From: Bacteroidota bacterium
Lineage (GTDB): Bacteria; Bacteroidota; Bacteroidia; B-17B0; Aurantibacillaceae
Reading direction: 5' to 3'
Length of the DNA: 64,000 nt
NCBI GenBank assembly: GCA_016185125.1
Contig: JACPOC010000052.1
Coordinates: 1-64,000 of the forward strand
Shown here: positions 8,696 to 17,666 of the stretch, piece after piece
Position numbering within the stretch: the stretch's first letter is position 1
Layout: the number at the start of each line of letters is the position of its first letter
Notes under the pieces: model-generated
The model's database searches: none
What the model was told of the DNA's origin: nothing
Seen by the model: only the letters and a program-made list of their open reading frames with translations
Position numbers and translations under genes: made by a program

Positions 8696-9213
8696 TGCTC
8701 TGCAATTCCGCTTTTTGTACCAAACACAGGATCTGTTAATGGCTTTGACACTTTAATAATTCTTTCATCAGCCCCCGGACGTTCATCTTTTTTTCCATAT
8801 AAAATATCATAGCTTTTTCCATTGGGATAAGCACCAATACAGGTTATCTGATTTTCGTTGCCAAGATTTTTATGTGCAACACCCGCCGGAATTATTAAAA
8901 CATCGCCGGCCTCCACATCAATTTTACAACCGTGTTGGCCACCGAGTAATAAAGTAGTTTTTCCCTTAATAACACCAAGCGCTTCATGGGTAGTACTATG
9001 GTAATGATGATAGGTAAAAATGCCGCTCTTCCATGAGTTCTTCCAATTATTATCTCTGAAAATTTTTCTAACTATGTTGGAGGCAAAGAACACAGGCAAA
9101 TTTAAAACACGTTTGTAAACAACAACCGGCAAGGTATTATTAGGAAAAATACCATCATCTTTTAAATGATAAATTTCGTGGATGTAACTATTATTTATAT
9201 GTTTCCTTTTCAA
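8686..9213 (-). CDS. Cupin-domain protein
   Basis: A 175-residue cytoplasmic protein with a single cupin barrel. TYHHYHSTTHEALGVIKG gives the metal ligands of cupin motif 1 (HxH and Glu), and VEAGDVLIIPAGVAHKNLG is motif 2 with its His. It resembles the YjlB group of uncharacterised cupins; the substrate is unknown. It overlaps the SemiSWEET gene by 10 bases and follows the pyrophosphatase gene by 34 bases. The pairing with a sugar transporter suggests, without proving, a carbohydrate-related role. Confidence 0.8.
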   Translation of the reverse strand: MKRKHINNSYIHEIYHLKDDGIFPNNTLPVVVYKRVLNLPVFFASNIVRKIFRDNNWKNSWKSGIFTYHHYHSTTHEALGVIKGKTTLLLGGQHGCKIDVEAGDVLIIPAGVAHKNLGNENQITCIGAYPNGKSYDILYGKKDERPGADERIIKVSKPLTDPVFGTKSGIAEHWK

Positions 9214-9247
9214 TTTTTTCCCTTACAACTTAACAGACACTATTTGC

Positions 9248-9748
9248 TTAATTTTTTATTAGCTTATATGCCTCCTCAGGCCCTGCCGTTGAAATTACCT
9301 TTACTATTTTATTTTCAAGGAAAGTATTGTTTTCAATAAATAAAATAAGGGATTTAAGTTCGTAATCACTAAGCTCATTAATGTGTTTAATTTGTAATGA
9401 ATTTTTTGGAAGCACCGGCACGGCCATAAAACGATCATTTCTTATTTCTTTTTTGCCTTCGCTTTTTTGAAGCACTTGAATAACGCCAATAAGTGTGCAT
9501 TCAAGCCAACAGCCCGGAAAAGTAAGGCCTTCCATCATTAAAAAAACATCCAAAGGATCTCCATCATCGCCTTTGGTTCCAGGTATGAATCCAAAATCAT
9601 ACGGAAAAACAAAACCTTCAGGTAACACCCGTTTTAACTTAAACAATCCCGTTTTACTATCATAAGCAAATTTATTTCGGCTATGGCGTGGGGTTTCAAT
9701 GATAACGTTTAAATTCTTATCCTTAGAAAATGTTTCAGGCAGTTTCAT
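9248..9748 (-). CDS. ppa: Inorganic pyrophosphatase, family I
   Basis: A 166-residue protein that hydrolyses pyrophosphate to phosphate. The signature DGDPLDVFLM carries the three metal-binding aspartates, preceded by FPYDFGFIPGTKGDDG as in family I soluble pyrophosphatases. I chose the ATG at 9748 (MKLPETF), which lies after the stop of pncC; a longer frame starting at 9790 would overlap pncC by 35 bases and add a hydrophobic stretch not found in the family. It is somewhat shorter and more divergent than E. coli Ppa. Confidence 0.85.
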   Translation of the reverse strand: MKLPETFSKDKNLNVIIETPRHSRNKFAYDSKTGLFKLKRVLPEGFVFPYDFGFIPGTKGDDGDPLDVFLMMEGLTFPGCWLECTLIGVIQVLQKSEGKKEIRNDRFMAVPVLPKNSLQIKHINELSDYELKSLILFIENNTFLENKIVKVISTAGPEEAYKLIKN

Positions 9749-9755
9749 AAAACGC

Positions 9756-10226
9756 TTAAATTTTTGAAAGAATAAAATCATATAGAGCAAAGCAAGCTTT
9801 TTCTCTTATCTGCAATGGAGTGCCTTTAAATAATTTTCTTGTATTGTAAATTATACCTTTATATTTTACCGAAATAAAAACCGTGCCTACAGGTTTTTCC
9901 TTGGTTTCGTTAACCCCCGCTGAAGCGAGTCCGGTTATGGAAGCATGAATATCCGCTTTAATAAGCTTAGACAGGTTTTTGGTTAGGGCCTGTGTTACCT
10001 CTGGTGATTCACAGGAATATTTATCCTGCATTTTTTGCGAAATATTTAAAAGATCTTTTTTAAGTTGGGGGTGATAACATACAATTCCTCCCTTAAACAT
10101 CTCAACTGTGCCTTTAGCTGTTGATAGTTTATGAGCGGCCAAACCACAGGTTACACTCTCGGCCAAAGCAAGGGTTAATTTTTTTTCCACCATTGTTTTA
10201 ATGAATGGATTTGCGGTACGATACAT
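9756..10226 (-). CDS. pncC: CinA C-terminal-domain protein, nicotinamide-nucleotide amidase-like
   Basis: A 156-residue stand-alone CinA C-terminal domain. This family deamidates NMN to nicotinate mononucleotide in NAD recycling. LTLALAESVTCGLAAHKLS corresponds to the usual LALAESCTGGLL motif, with ITGLASAG and KPVGTVFIS (usually ITGIAGP and KPVGTV) further on. Val and Cys replace Cys and Gly in the first motif, so activity is not certain. It lies 18 bases after a small lipoprotein gene and just before ppa. Confidence 0.8.
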   Translation of the reverse strand: MYRTANPFIKTMVEKKLTLALAESVTCGLAAHKLSTAKGTVEMFKGGIVCYHPQLKKDLLNISQKMQDKYSCESPEVTQALTKNLSKLIKADIHASITGLASAGVNETKEKPVGTVFISVKYKGIIYNTRKLFKGTPLQIREKACFALYDFILSKI

Positions 10227-10244
10227 TTTAACCTAAAATAAAAC

Positions 10245-10442
10245 TTAATGAGAAATACTATCCGCTTGATGAACAGAGTCGTTCAATTGACTGCCGGGAT
10301 ATTCGCTATCCGGAGCTTGGCGTGGCTCAGTAGCGCTATTCCCATGATTGTCATTTTCTTTTAAATCATTTCCGCAACTCGTTAAACTTATGCTTGCGAT
10401 AAATAATAAAGGTAAAATGGTTTTAAATAAGTTGAAAATCAT
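10245..10442 (-). CDS. Small lipoprotein
   Basis: About 65 residues: a signal peptide (MIFNLFKTILPLLFIASI) with lipobox LTSC, then a short polar tail (CGNDLKENDNHGNSATEP) rich in Asn, Asp, Ser and Gln. The start at 10442 gives a normal lipoprotein leader; an in-frame ATG at 10490 would add an unlikely 16 residues. No domain. It may share a transcript with pncC 18 bases downstream. Confidence 0.6.
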   Translation of the reverse strand: MIFNLFKTILPLLFIASISLTSCGNDLKENDNHGNSATEPRQAPDSEYPGSQLNDSVHQADSISH

Positions 10443-10605
10443 AATATAGGTTTTTGAATTTATAGTAATAAATAAAAATGCCAGGTGCATAACTTGAAGT
10501 TTGGCTTGGTTTTAACATTAAGTGGGAAAATAATTCCATTGAAAGTGTAATTGATGATGAATTTCGTATGCTATTAAAAGGGAACAATGTTTTTATAAAA
10601 AAATT

Positions 10606-11274
10606 ATGAGAAGTCGTGAAACCTTAAAATTTAAAAAAAAGTCGCTTAATAAATTCCTTCACTTTTTTAAGAAAGGGTTTCAAGATCAAAAATACCTTGA
10701 TTGGGAGCGAAACTATAAATGGAACGCCCATGAAATGTGGGAAGAGTTATTAAATGAGAAAGAATTTACGCGCTTGTTGAAGGCCAAAAATTATAATGAA
10801 ATTGCCACTCGAGCAGTAAAAATGGAATCTAAAACCAACTTGTTATTTTCGTTTGAAAAAATGGCTTTAAGAGACGCGGTGAAGCCAAAAGAAGGAGCTG
10901 AAATATTTGCAAAAGCCTTATATAACTACATTTACGGCAAAGAGCCGCTTCAGCAACGTTTTGAGCAATTTTCAGATGCGTTAGGTAAACTGCCACGAAA
11001 ACAAACCAGGGTGCTGACGTGGCCACTGCAAACTGTTTTTGGATTTATTGCCAATCCTTCGGAACATATTTTTTTAAAACCACGCGTTACGCAAGTTGCG
11101 GCAAAAGAATACAAATATGATTTTGAATATACCTCCAAGCCCAATTGGAAAACCTATCAAAGCTTACTGAATTTTGCCAACCAAATCCGTAAAGATATGC
11201 CCACTCTTAAAGCCCGGGACTATATAGATCTCCAGTCCTTTATTTGGGTATTAGGTTCCGCAGAATACGATTGA
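10606..11274 (+). CDS. Conserved cytoplasmic protein of unknown function
   Basis: A 222-residue basic protein with no signal peptide. It is predicted largely helical, with the segments WERNYKWNAHEMWEELLN and PLQTVFGFIANPSEHIFLKP; the latter looks like a conserved block. I do not recognise the family. The gene stands alone between minus-strand genes and converges on the small lipoprotein gene at 11280, with only five bases between stops. The start MRSRETLKFKKK is strongly basic, as in some nucleic-acid-binding proteins, but that is weak evidence. Confidence 0.65.
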   Translation: MRSRETLKFKKKSLNKFLHFFKKGFQDQKYLDWERNYKWNAHEMWEELLNEKEFTRLLKAKNYNEIATRAVKMESKTNLLFSFEKMALRDAVKPKEGAEIFAKALYNYIYGKEPLQQRFEQFSDALGKLPRKQTRVLTWPLQTVFGFIANPSEHIFLKPRVTQVAAKEYKYDFEYTSKPNWKTYQSLLNFANQIRKDMPTLKARDYIDLQSFIWVLGSAEYD

Positions 11275-11279
11275 TAAGC

Positions 11280-11468
11280 TTAATTAGCACGGCTTAACGT
11301 GTCTCTTGCAACATCATCATTTTTATTTTCCATGTTTTGTGTGGTGTCTGTTGTAGGATAAGGTTCCGCCACATTCTTATCATCTTTTGTATAACAGCTA
11401 ACGCAAATGGTTAATAATAAAGCCGCAGTAAAGGCAGTTGTTCGTTTTATAAAATACTTTTTAATCAT
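11280..11468 (-). CDS. Small lipoprotein
   Basis: A 62-residue protein with a basic N-region (MIKKYFIKRTT), a hydrophobic core and lipobox CVSC, followed by a polar tail (CYTKDDKNVAEPYPTTDTTQ). It resembles the lipoprotein at 10245-10442 in size and in its Asn/Asp/Thr-rich tail. A -7 box TAATTTTG lies on the minus strand at 11482-11489, about 14 bases before the start codon, with no clear -33 element. Function unknown. Confidence 0.6.
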   Translation of the reverse strand: MIKKYFIKRTTAFTAALLLTICVSCYTKDDKNVAEPYPTTDTTQNMENKNDDVARDTLSRAN

Positions 11469-11543
11469 AACTTTCTTTTAGCAAAATTAATGCCAAGGAA
11501 ATGTTTTTACCTTAAGAGTAAAAAAATCTACAATTCCACGAGG

Positions 11544-13067
11544 TTATGGATGTAGATCTGCAAATGATTTTGGTCGTTTACCGTATTGCCAATTAAAGCC
11601 TTTTAATTTTGCGTTTTCAACATCCACTTCTTTCAGCGGTTCTATTACTCCCGTGGTTTTTGGTTTGATGGTTGCTCTTTGAATTTCATCATTTTTAAAC
11701 CATAAATGAATTTCAGAACCAGTTGTTTTGTTAAGGCCAAGAGTTTGTGTTTTATTTTTAGGATAATAAAACACTTCTGCGTTACCGCTCACAATTACTT
11801 TTCGTATGGTATCCTTATCAATAACTCCTTCAATAGTTTTACCGGAGAGTTGATTATATTTATTCAGTGAATCTGCTTGTTGAATCAGGAAGGAGTTTCC
11901 TTCTAAGGTAAAACCATGAATGGCGTTTTTTCCAATGCTAACCTTTATATACCTGGCGCTTGCCTGTGATTTGTTTGACCACAAAACCGGAATTTTAAAT
12001 AATTGCAATAATGAATCTTTTGTGTTTAAAGCTGCCGAATCGCAAATGGCCTGTACATCTTTTTTAAAAATTTTCACCTTATGATAAGCATTCAAGAAAT
12101 TATTTACAGAATCAAGATCGCGATGGTATAAAGTATCTGCCGAAATAAACAAAGTATCCGATTCAACCACCCTGGCATACACCGGTTTTTGAGTAACAAG
12201 CGCTTCAGAGTTTTTTTCTTGGTACTCCGCATAACCCCCGTAAATAATAGATTTTTGTGCGGTGTCAATTAATCTCACGTTTCTATAGGCTTTCCCTATT
12301 CGTTTATTTCGGTCAAAAGCCAAACTGTCACCAGTAAGTTTTTGTTGTTTTGTCATCAAGAGGGCATTTTTACTAAACTGACCTTTTTCTTTATCTGTGT
12401 CGTACCATCCGTTTTCACAATAAATATAATCGGTTTTACTTGTTATAATACTGGGGCCAAGAAAGTAGGAAGTTTTATTTATAGTATTATAACGCAACGT
12501 ATCTGACCGCATCTTATAATCAGGATTGGTTAATATAACATCGTAATGAAAAGCGAGTTCTTTATTAGAAGAATAATAATGTCCGTTTTTACTAATTAAG
12601 GTATTTTCTTTATTTACAATGGTACCTCCGTTATAGTAATTAGCAACTGAGTTTCCTACATCAAAGGTAAGGAGATTAGTGGTTAAGGTCATGTCCTTTT
12701 CAACGCATTTAACATTGCCTTCAAGAGTAGCAATTTTTGTTTTGCCGTCATAAAACAATTTATCTCCCGTTACCGTAACACTATCGCCTTTTGTAATTTT
12801 AACATGGCCGCTGGCTTTCATAGTATTGTCCAAGTCAAAGATCAATGCGGTATCGCAATAGAGAATTGCGCCATCGTGTTCGCAAACAACATCCCCCCTC
12901 AAAACTTTGGCGTTACTTTTTTCTTTATCAAAAGACAGGCTGGAAGCGTGCTTTACCACTATTGTTTTAACTGCCTTTTCTTTTCCTTTACCGTCAACTT
13001 TACTTTGCGCCATAAGAAAATTTTTGGTTAAACATAAAATAAATATATATATGAAAATTCTATACAT
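11544..13067 (-). CDS. OstA-like (LptA/LptD N-domain) protein
   Basis: About 507 residues. A signal peptide (MYRIFIYIFILCLTKNFLMAQ) is followed by repeated OstA/LptA-type beta-jellyroll strands, for example VLRGDVVCEHDGAILYCDTA, ATLEGNVKCVEKDMTL and YCENGWYDTDKEKGQFS. Such proteins form the periplasmic bridge or the N-domain of the LPS translocon. No C-terminal LptD barrel is present. It is the last gene of an operon with an LptF/G permease and two glycosyltransferases, which supports a role in LPS transport. The ATG at 13067 is chosen because it overlaps the preceding gene by 8 bases, like the two junctions upstream; a longer frame from 13106 would spoil the signal peptide. Confidence 0.8.
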   Translation of the reverse strand: MYRIFIYIFILCLTKNFLMAQSKVDGKGKEKAVKTIVVKHASSLSFDKEKSNAKVLRGDVVCEHDGAILYCDTALIFDLDNTMKASGHVKITKGDSVTVTGDKLFYDGKTKIATLEGNVKCVEKDMTLTTNLLTFDVGNSVANYYNGGTIVNKENTLISKNGHYYSSNKELAFHYDVILTNPDYKMRSDTLRYNTINKTSYFLGPSIITSKTDYIYCENGWYDTDKEKGQFSKNALLMTKQQKLTGDSLAFDRNKRIGKAYRNVRLIDTAQKSIIYGGYAEYQEKNSEALVTQKPVYARVVESDTLFISADTLYHRDLDSVNNFLNAYHKVKIFKKDVQAICDSAALNTKDSLLQLFKIPVLWSNKSQASARYIKVSIGKNAIHGFTLEGNSFLIQQADSLNKYNQLSGKTIEGVIDKDTIRKVIVSGNAEVFYYPKNKTQTLGLNKTTGSEIHLWFKNDEIQRATIKPKTTGVIEPLKEVDVENAKLKGFNWQYGKRPKSFADLHP

Positions 13068-14211
13068 TTCGCTTCGTTGGTTGCCAGATATTTGTTTCCA
13101 CCCCACTTAAATATTTAAAAAAACCTGTTAATAAAGCTAAATTCATTAAATAAAAATGAGAAATAGTTTTAAAATATTTTAATTCTGTTTTAAATATGGG
13201 ACTTAAACAGCCAATTAATTGAAGTAAGGCAATAAAAATAAATATCTTACAATAAAAACTTAATGCCACGGAAGTGAAAAAACAAATCAATAACAGAAAA
13301 GGAGTTAACCATCTTAATACTTTGTGCGATAAAAAAGCGAAAGATGCGCCTTTCCAAAAGGTAAATAACATTTTTTTATAACGAAAAAGATTCTGAAAAT
13401 TGCCTGTAGAAATTCTTACTTTTCTCGAAAATTCAACCGAAGAAAGTGAAGGTGCGTCTTCAAAACAAACAGCGTCTTTCTCAAAAACTATCTCCATGCC
13501 TTGTTCAATCACATTCATACTAATGTAAAAATCATCCACGCAAAAATTGGGTGGAACAACTGCATAATTTTTCTTTCTGATGGCATTACAGCCTCCCTCC
13601 GCACCCATAACAACATTCCAAGTAAGGCTTTCGTATAATTTAATTTTATTTTCTATTGCCATGTAGTTTTTCTCCTGCTGAGAAATACCCTTATGTGATT
13701 CTGAAACTTTAATAATATTGGAACATACCTGACCTACTCTACTATTGGCGAAATGCCTAATTAAATTAATAATCGTATCTTTTGTAAAAATAACATTCGC
13801 ATCAGTTAAAATAAGGAGATCTGTGTTGCTAAGTTTAACCAATTCATTAATAATTCCTGCTTTACCGGTTCTTGCCGCAAATTCATGCAGATGAATAAAA
13901 GGATATTTAATGCTCCAAGATTTTATTATTTGATTTGTTTTATCTGTAGAAGCGTCTGAACCAATCAAAAAAAGCAACTTATCAAAAGGATAGCCAGTGT
14001 TAATTACAGATTGAATCTTTTCATTCAACACATTTTCCTCATTGTACACGGCCATTAAAATAGTTACTTGTGGCATTACATCATGGCAATGGTAAACGGT
14101 TAGCGCTTTTGATTTTTTTGAGAACAACATTAAACCCAAAGGATAAAATAAATAAGTATGCAGAATAGCCAATACGCAAATTAAAAAAAGTATAAGAAAA
14201 AAATTAAACAT
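13060..14211 (-). CDS. Membrane glycosyltransferase family 2
   Basis: A 383-residue inner-membrane protein. One N-terminal membrane segment (FFLILFLICVLAILHTYLFY) is followed by a GT-A domain: VTILMAVYNEENVLNEKI, LIGSDASTDKT and LLILTDANVIF. The region VDDFYISMNVIEQG holds the acceptor-site acidic pair, and there are two or three membrane helices near the C-terminus. It resembles processive or hyaluronan synthase-like GT2 enzymes. It overlaps the OstA-like gene and the GT4 gene by 8 bases on each side and probably adds a sugar to a lipid-linked LPS or exopolysaccharide precursor. Confidence 0.85.
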   Translation of the reverse strand: MFNFFLILFLICVLAILHTYLFYPLGLMLFSKKSKALTVYHCHDVMPQVTILMAVYNEENVLNEKIQSVINTGYPFDKLLFLIGSDASTDKTNQIIKSWSIKYPFIHLHEFAARTGKAGIINELVKLSNTDLLILTDANVIFTKDTIINLIRHFANSRVGQVCSNIIKVSESHKGISQQEKNYMAIENKIKLYESLTWNVVMGAEGGCNAIRKKNYAVVPPNFCVDDFYISMNVIEQGMEIVFEKDAVCFEDAPSLSSVEFSRKVRISTGNFQNLFRYKKMLFTFWKGASFAFLSHKVLRWLTPFLLLICFFTSVALSFYCKIFIFIALLQLIGCLSPIFKTELKYFKTISHFYLMNLALLTGFFKYLSGVETNIWQPTKRNV

Positions 14212-15409
14212 TTAAAGATTTATAAAAAGCAATAAGGCCAGCAACCACTTTCTTATTATCAAATTCTTTTTCAGCGAATTTCTGAGCTTCTACTTCCAAT
14301 TTATGGCGTTTATCATTATTGTTTAATAGCTCAATTACAGCCGAACTGAATTCTAAAGGAGTATTGGCGATTAAAATATTTTCGCCGGGGGTTACATTAA
14401 TTCCTTCGGCACCCACACTTGTAGAAACAATTGCTTTCCCATAAGACATTCCTTCAATAATTTTAATTCGCAAGCCACTGCCGGATAATAAAGGAACTAT
14501 CATTATATCATGTTGATTATAAAAATCTTTACTATTAGCTACATTAGCCACCACCAAAACGTTAGGCTCATTCATTTTAAAATAACGTTGTGGCATATTT
14601 CTACCTGCAATAACCAATTTGCAGTCATGAACCACACTGTATATTTGTTTCCAACAATTTTCAAGAAACCAATCAACGGCTTCCTGGTTAGGGATCCAAT
14701 CCATCGAAGCGAAATAAAATAATGTTTTTTGCCTCAGATTATTTTTACCGCGTCTTTTATAATAATCAACATTTACACCGGTAATGCAGGTAAAAACTGG
14801 CTTGCCGGGAACCATTTTTTCAAACACCGCTTTGTCTATATGAGTAATGCTTACAATAGCGTCAACCTGCCCAGCAACCTGCACTTCGAATCGCTTTAAT
14901 CGTTTTAACTGCAAATTAAGATACGCTTTTTTAAGAACCGACTTTTCATTTTTAACATGTCTTTCCCAAATCAAATGTTCCACGTTATGAGCTCTTAAAA
15001 CAATTTTAGCTTTAGAATACTTACGAATAAGAGGAATATAGTTGGCAACAAACAATCCTTCCAACTGCACAATATCATAGGTATTACTTTTAAGTTTTTC
15101 AATAAGAATGCTTTCCATTTCCGCAAAACAAAATCTGCTTACAAAATAAGATTGAGAAGAAAATAAATTAAAAAAAGCGCCAACTAACGTTACATTTGTG
15201 TTTTTGTAAACTGTTAGCAAGTGTGACCCCTTTTTAAAATCAGCAGGAACTTCAAAATCAGGTTTATGATGTTTTTTAGTGTTAATGGCTATCAAATGTA
15301 ACTTTACATCGTTTTCATAAAAACCTTTTGCCATGTTATACACCGCAATGCTACTTCCGTCATTTGGGGGAAATGGTGCTTTGTTTGATATTTGTAAAAC
15401 TCTAAGCAA
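14204..15409 (-). CDS. Glycosyltransferase family 4 (GT-B)
   Basis: A 401-residue cytoplasmic enzyme with the GT-B fold. The N-terminus has FPPNDGSSIAVYNMAKGFYE, typical of the acceptor domain; the donor half has LFYFASMDWIPNQEAVDWFL, VVANVANSKDFYNQHDIMIV and the nucleotide-sugar motif GLRIKIIEGMSYGKAIVST. It probably transfers one sugar during LPS or glycan synthesis. The start codon is TTG, inside the last codons of the LptF/G gene (8-base overlap TTGCTTAG), so translation is likely to be coupled. Confidence 0.85.
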   Translation of the reverse strand: MLRVLQISNKAPFPPNDGSSIAVYNMAKGFYENDVKLHLIAINTKKHHKPDFEVPADFKKGSHLLTVYKNTNVTLVGAFFNLFSSQSYFVSRFCFAEMESILIEKLKSNTYDIVQLEGLFVANYIPLIRKYSKAKIVLRAHNVEHLIWERHVKNEKSVLKKAYLNLQLKRLKRFEVQVAGQVDAIVSITHIDKAVFEKMVPGKPVFTCITGVNVDYYKRRGKNNLRQKTLFYFASMDWIPNQEAVDWFLENCWKQIYSVVHDCKLVIAGRNMPQRYFKMNEPNVLVVANVANSKDFYNQHDIMIVPLLSGSGLRIKIIEGMSYGKAIVSTSVGAEGINVTPGENILIANTPLEFSSAVIELLNNNDKRHKLEVEAQKFAEKEFDNKKVVAGLIAFYKSLNV

Positions 15410-16835
15410 TTTTTTTCTTTTTAAAAAGTTTAACTATCCACATATAATAAATACTTACATCAAAGATAGCAGAGTCATTAGCGGCTTTATACGTAAGAAA
15501 AATACTAATAGGCAGAAAAATTACCAGCGGGGCCCATACCCCCTGCCAAGGATCTAATACTCCATCATAAGCCAAGCTGGTAAAAGCTTCAGTTAAAATA
15601 AAATAAGCCAAGAAAAAAAATACGGCCACTACTACAGGTAAACCCAAACCGCCTTTTTTTATGATTGCACCTAAAGGGGCGCCCACAAAAAATAAAATAA
15701 TACATGCAAAACAAACAACAATTTTTAAATGCCATTCGGTTTTAAACTGAATAATCTCCATTTCTTCCCGTTTTATATTGGAGCCGCTAAGTTCAACAAC
15801 TCCCAAATTACTTCTGGCAATGCTCATTGCATTTTGAATGCATCTAATATAATCCTCCGTTTTTAAACTATCATAAAATTGTTGTATATTTTTAAAAGAG
15901 GTACTGTCTTTATGAACTCTTAAAGCGGCGGCGGTTCTGCTAAAAAAATAAGTGCTTGACTGATTTTTTAAATCCAAAACGCGACGGAATAATCTTTTGT
16001 CTAGTGAGTCCGTCACCGAACTGATCTGCCACATATTCAACATTTTTCCTCCGTTTTTAAACTGTTCTTCATCTGTACGTTTTAACTTAAAATCTTCCAA
16101 TGGAATATTTACCTGGAGTTGCTTAAAGTTTAGCTGCGACAAAGATCTCTTGTTGGGCGCTCCCTGGTTTACAATTTCCTCATAGCGATTGCCATTTCTG
16201 AGCGTAAGCACTAAAGCACTGGTATCCGCGGTGTTCGACATTTTTCCTGTATGCGCGTACATTTGAATGGTATTACCTTGGTGCAAACTATGATCGTAAA
16301 TAAAAATCTCCCTTAGTGTATCTTTGTTTTGAGATTTTGAACCTACTCTTAAAGTGTAATTTTCAATTTTATTGTAGAATATTCCTTCTTTAATAGCAAA
16401 TGTAGGTTTGGTTTGACGAATATCCCAAAGTAACGACTCCGATTTTAAAGTCATAACCGGCAATACAAAATTGTTGAACAAAAACACGCCGCAGGCCAAA
16501 ACAATGATAGCCCAAAAGGCAGGCTTAATAATGCTGAATAATGACAAACCGGTAGATTTCATTGCGGCCAACTCATAACTTTCGGCCATATTACCAAATG
16601 CCATAATTGAACCCAGCAGCACCGCCAATGGAATACATTGTGGAATAATAGCAATCCAAGCGTAAGTAAACAATTGAACAAGATCCCATGAACGAAGTCC
16701 TTTTCCTAAAAAATCATCTAAATACGTTATTACAACCTGCACCAAAAAAAACAGAAAAACACTTACAAATAAAGTCACAACAAAAGGCGGAATAAAAGAT
16801 TTTAAGGTAAGGATATGTAATTTTTTAAGAAACAC
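15402..16835 (-). CDS. LptF/LptG family LPS export permease
   Basis: A 477-residue inner-membrane protein of the YjgP/YjgQ family. Three membrane helices at the N-terminus (including PPFVVTLFVSVFLFFLVQVV) and three near the C-terminus frame a large periplasmic beta domain (about residues 130-330), as in LptF and LptG. AMKSTGLSLFSIIKPA is the conserved coupling segment that contacts the ATPase LptB. LptF and LptG draw LPS from the inner membrane. It is the first gene of the operon and begins with GTG. A -7-like TATTTTTA lies upstream, in the region shared with the divergent gene at 16914. Confidence 0.88.
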   Translation of the reverse strand: MFLKKLHILTLKSFIPPFVVTLFVSVFLFFLVQVVITYLDDFLGKGLRSWDLVQLFTYAWIAIIPQCIPLAVLLGSIMAFGNMAESYELAAMKSTGLSLFSIIKPAFWAIIVLACGVFLFNNFVLPVMTLKSESLLWDIRQTKPTFAIKEGIFYNKIENYTLRVGSKSQNKDTLREIFIYDHSLHQGNTIQMYAHTGKMSNTADTSALVLTLRNGNRYEEIVNQGAPNKRSLSQLNFKQLQVNIPLEDFKLKRTDEEQFKNGGKMLNMWQISSVTDSLDKRLFRRVLDLKNQSSTYFFSRTAAALRVHKDSTSFKNIQQFYDSLKTEDYIRCIQNAMSIARSNLGVVELSGSNIKREEMEIIQFKTEWHLKIVVCFACIILFFVGAPLGAIIKKGGLGLPVVVAVFFFLAYFILTEAFTSLAYDGVLDPWQGVWAPLVIFLPISIFLTYKAANDSAIFDVSIYYMWIVKLFKKKKIA

Positions 16836-16898
16836 AATTTTGCTTTAAAAATACGTTTATTTACCTAATTTTGAGTTTATAAATTCACTAAACTTTGT

Positions 16899-16906
16899 TA
16901 TTTTTG
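16899..16906 (+). promoter_or_regulatory. -7 box TATTTTTG of the GT2 gene
   Basis: TATTTTTG fits TAnnTTTG and ends seven bases before the ATG at 16914, so the transcript would begin on or next to the start codon. No TTTG is found at the usual distance; the nearest is 25 bases upstream. Confidence 0.45.
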
Positions 16907-16913
16907 TTGCCTT

Positions 16914-17660
16914 ATGATTAATGGAAAAAAAATAATAGCGGTTTTGCCTGCCTACAACGCAGCCTTAACTTTAAAAAAAACCTACGATGAAATTCCATTT
17001 GATATTGTTGATGATGTTGTGCTTGTGGATGATTGCAGTAAAGATAATACCTCAGAAGTTGCCGCTAATATTGGTATAAAGCATGTTATTCGTCATGAAA
17101 AAAATAAAGGCTACGGCGGAAATCAAAAAACATGTTATGATACAGCGTTAAAGCTTGGCGCGGATATAGTAATCATGCTGCACCCTGATTATCAATATAC
17201 GCCAAAACTTATTCAAAGCTTAAGTTATTTGATTGCCAATGATCTTTATCCGGTAGCATTTGGCTCAAGAATATTAGGAAAAGGCGCTTTAAAAGGAGGA
17301 ATGCCTATGTATAAATATATTTTTAACCGTTGCTTAACATTTACTCAAAATGTATTGATCAATCAAAAGCTATCAGAATACCATACCGGTTACCGCGCTT
17401 TTTCTAAAGAAGTAATTCAAAAAATTAATTACCATGCTAATTCTGATGATTTTGTATTTGACAATCAAATGATCTCACAGATATTTTACGCAGGTTTTGA
17501 TATTGCGGAAGTAACCTGCCCCACAAAATATTTTCCGGAAGCAAGTTCAATTAACTTTAGCCGAAGCATGAAATACGGATTTGGTGTGCTTGGGGTTTCC
17601 TTTACGCACTTTTTTAATAAATTGGGCTTAATAAAATCAGAAATTTATAAAACAAAATAA
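16914..17660 (+). CDS. Glycosyltransferase family 2, dolichyl-phosphate mannosyltransferase-like
   Basis: A 248-residue GT-A enzyme. KIIAVLPAYNAALTLKKTY and VVLVDDCSKDNTSEVA hold the nucleotide-sugar-binding aspartates, and MLHPDYQYTP takes the place of the DxD region. It resembles DPM1/Ppm1-like enzymes that load a sugar onto polyprenyl phosphate, but lacks the extra C-terminal membrane helices of some members. The gene lies six bases before the pRiA4b-ORF3-like gene and is probably co-transcribed with it. Confidence 0.82.
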   Translation: MINGKKIIAVLPAYNAALTLKKTYDEIPFDIVDDVVLVDDCSKDNTSEVAANIGIKHVIRHEKNKGYGGNQKTCYDTALKLGADIVIMLHPDYQYTPKLIQSLSYLIANDLYPVAFGSRILGKGALKGGMPMYKYIFNRCLTFTQNVLINQKLSEYHTGYRAFSKEVIQKINYHANSDDFVFDNQMISQIFYAGFDIAEVTCPTKYFPEASSINFSRSMKYGFGVLGVSFTHFFNKLGLIKSEIYKTK

Positions 17661-17666
17661 TTACAA

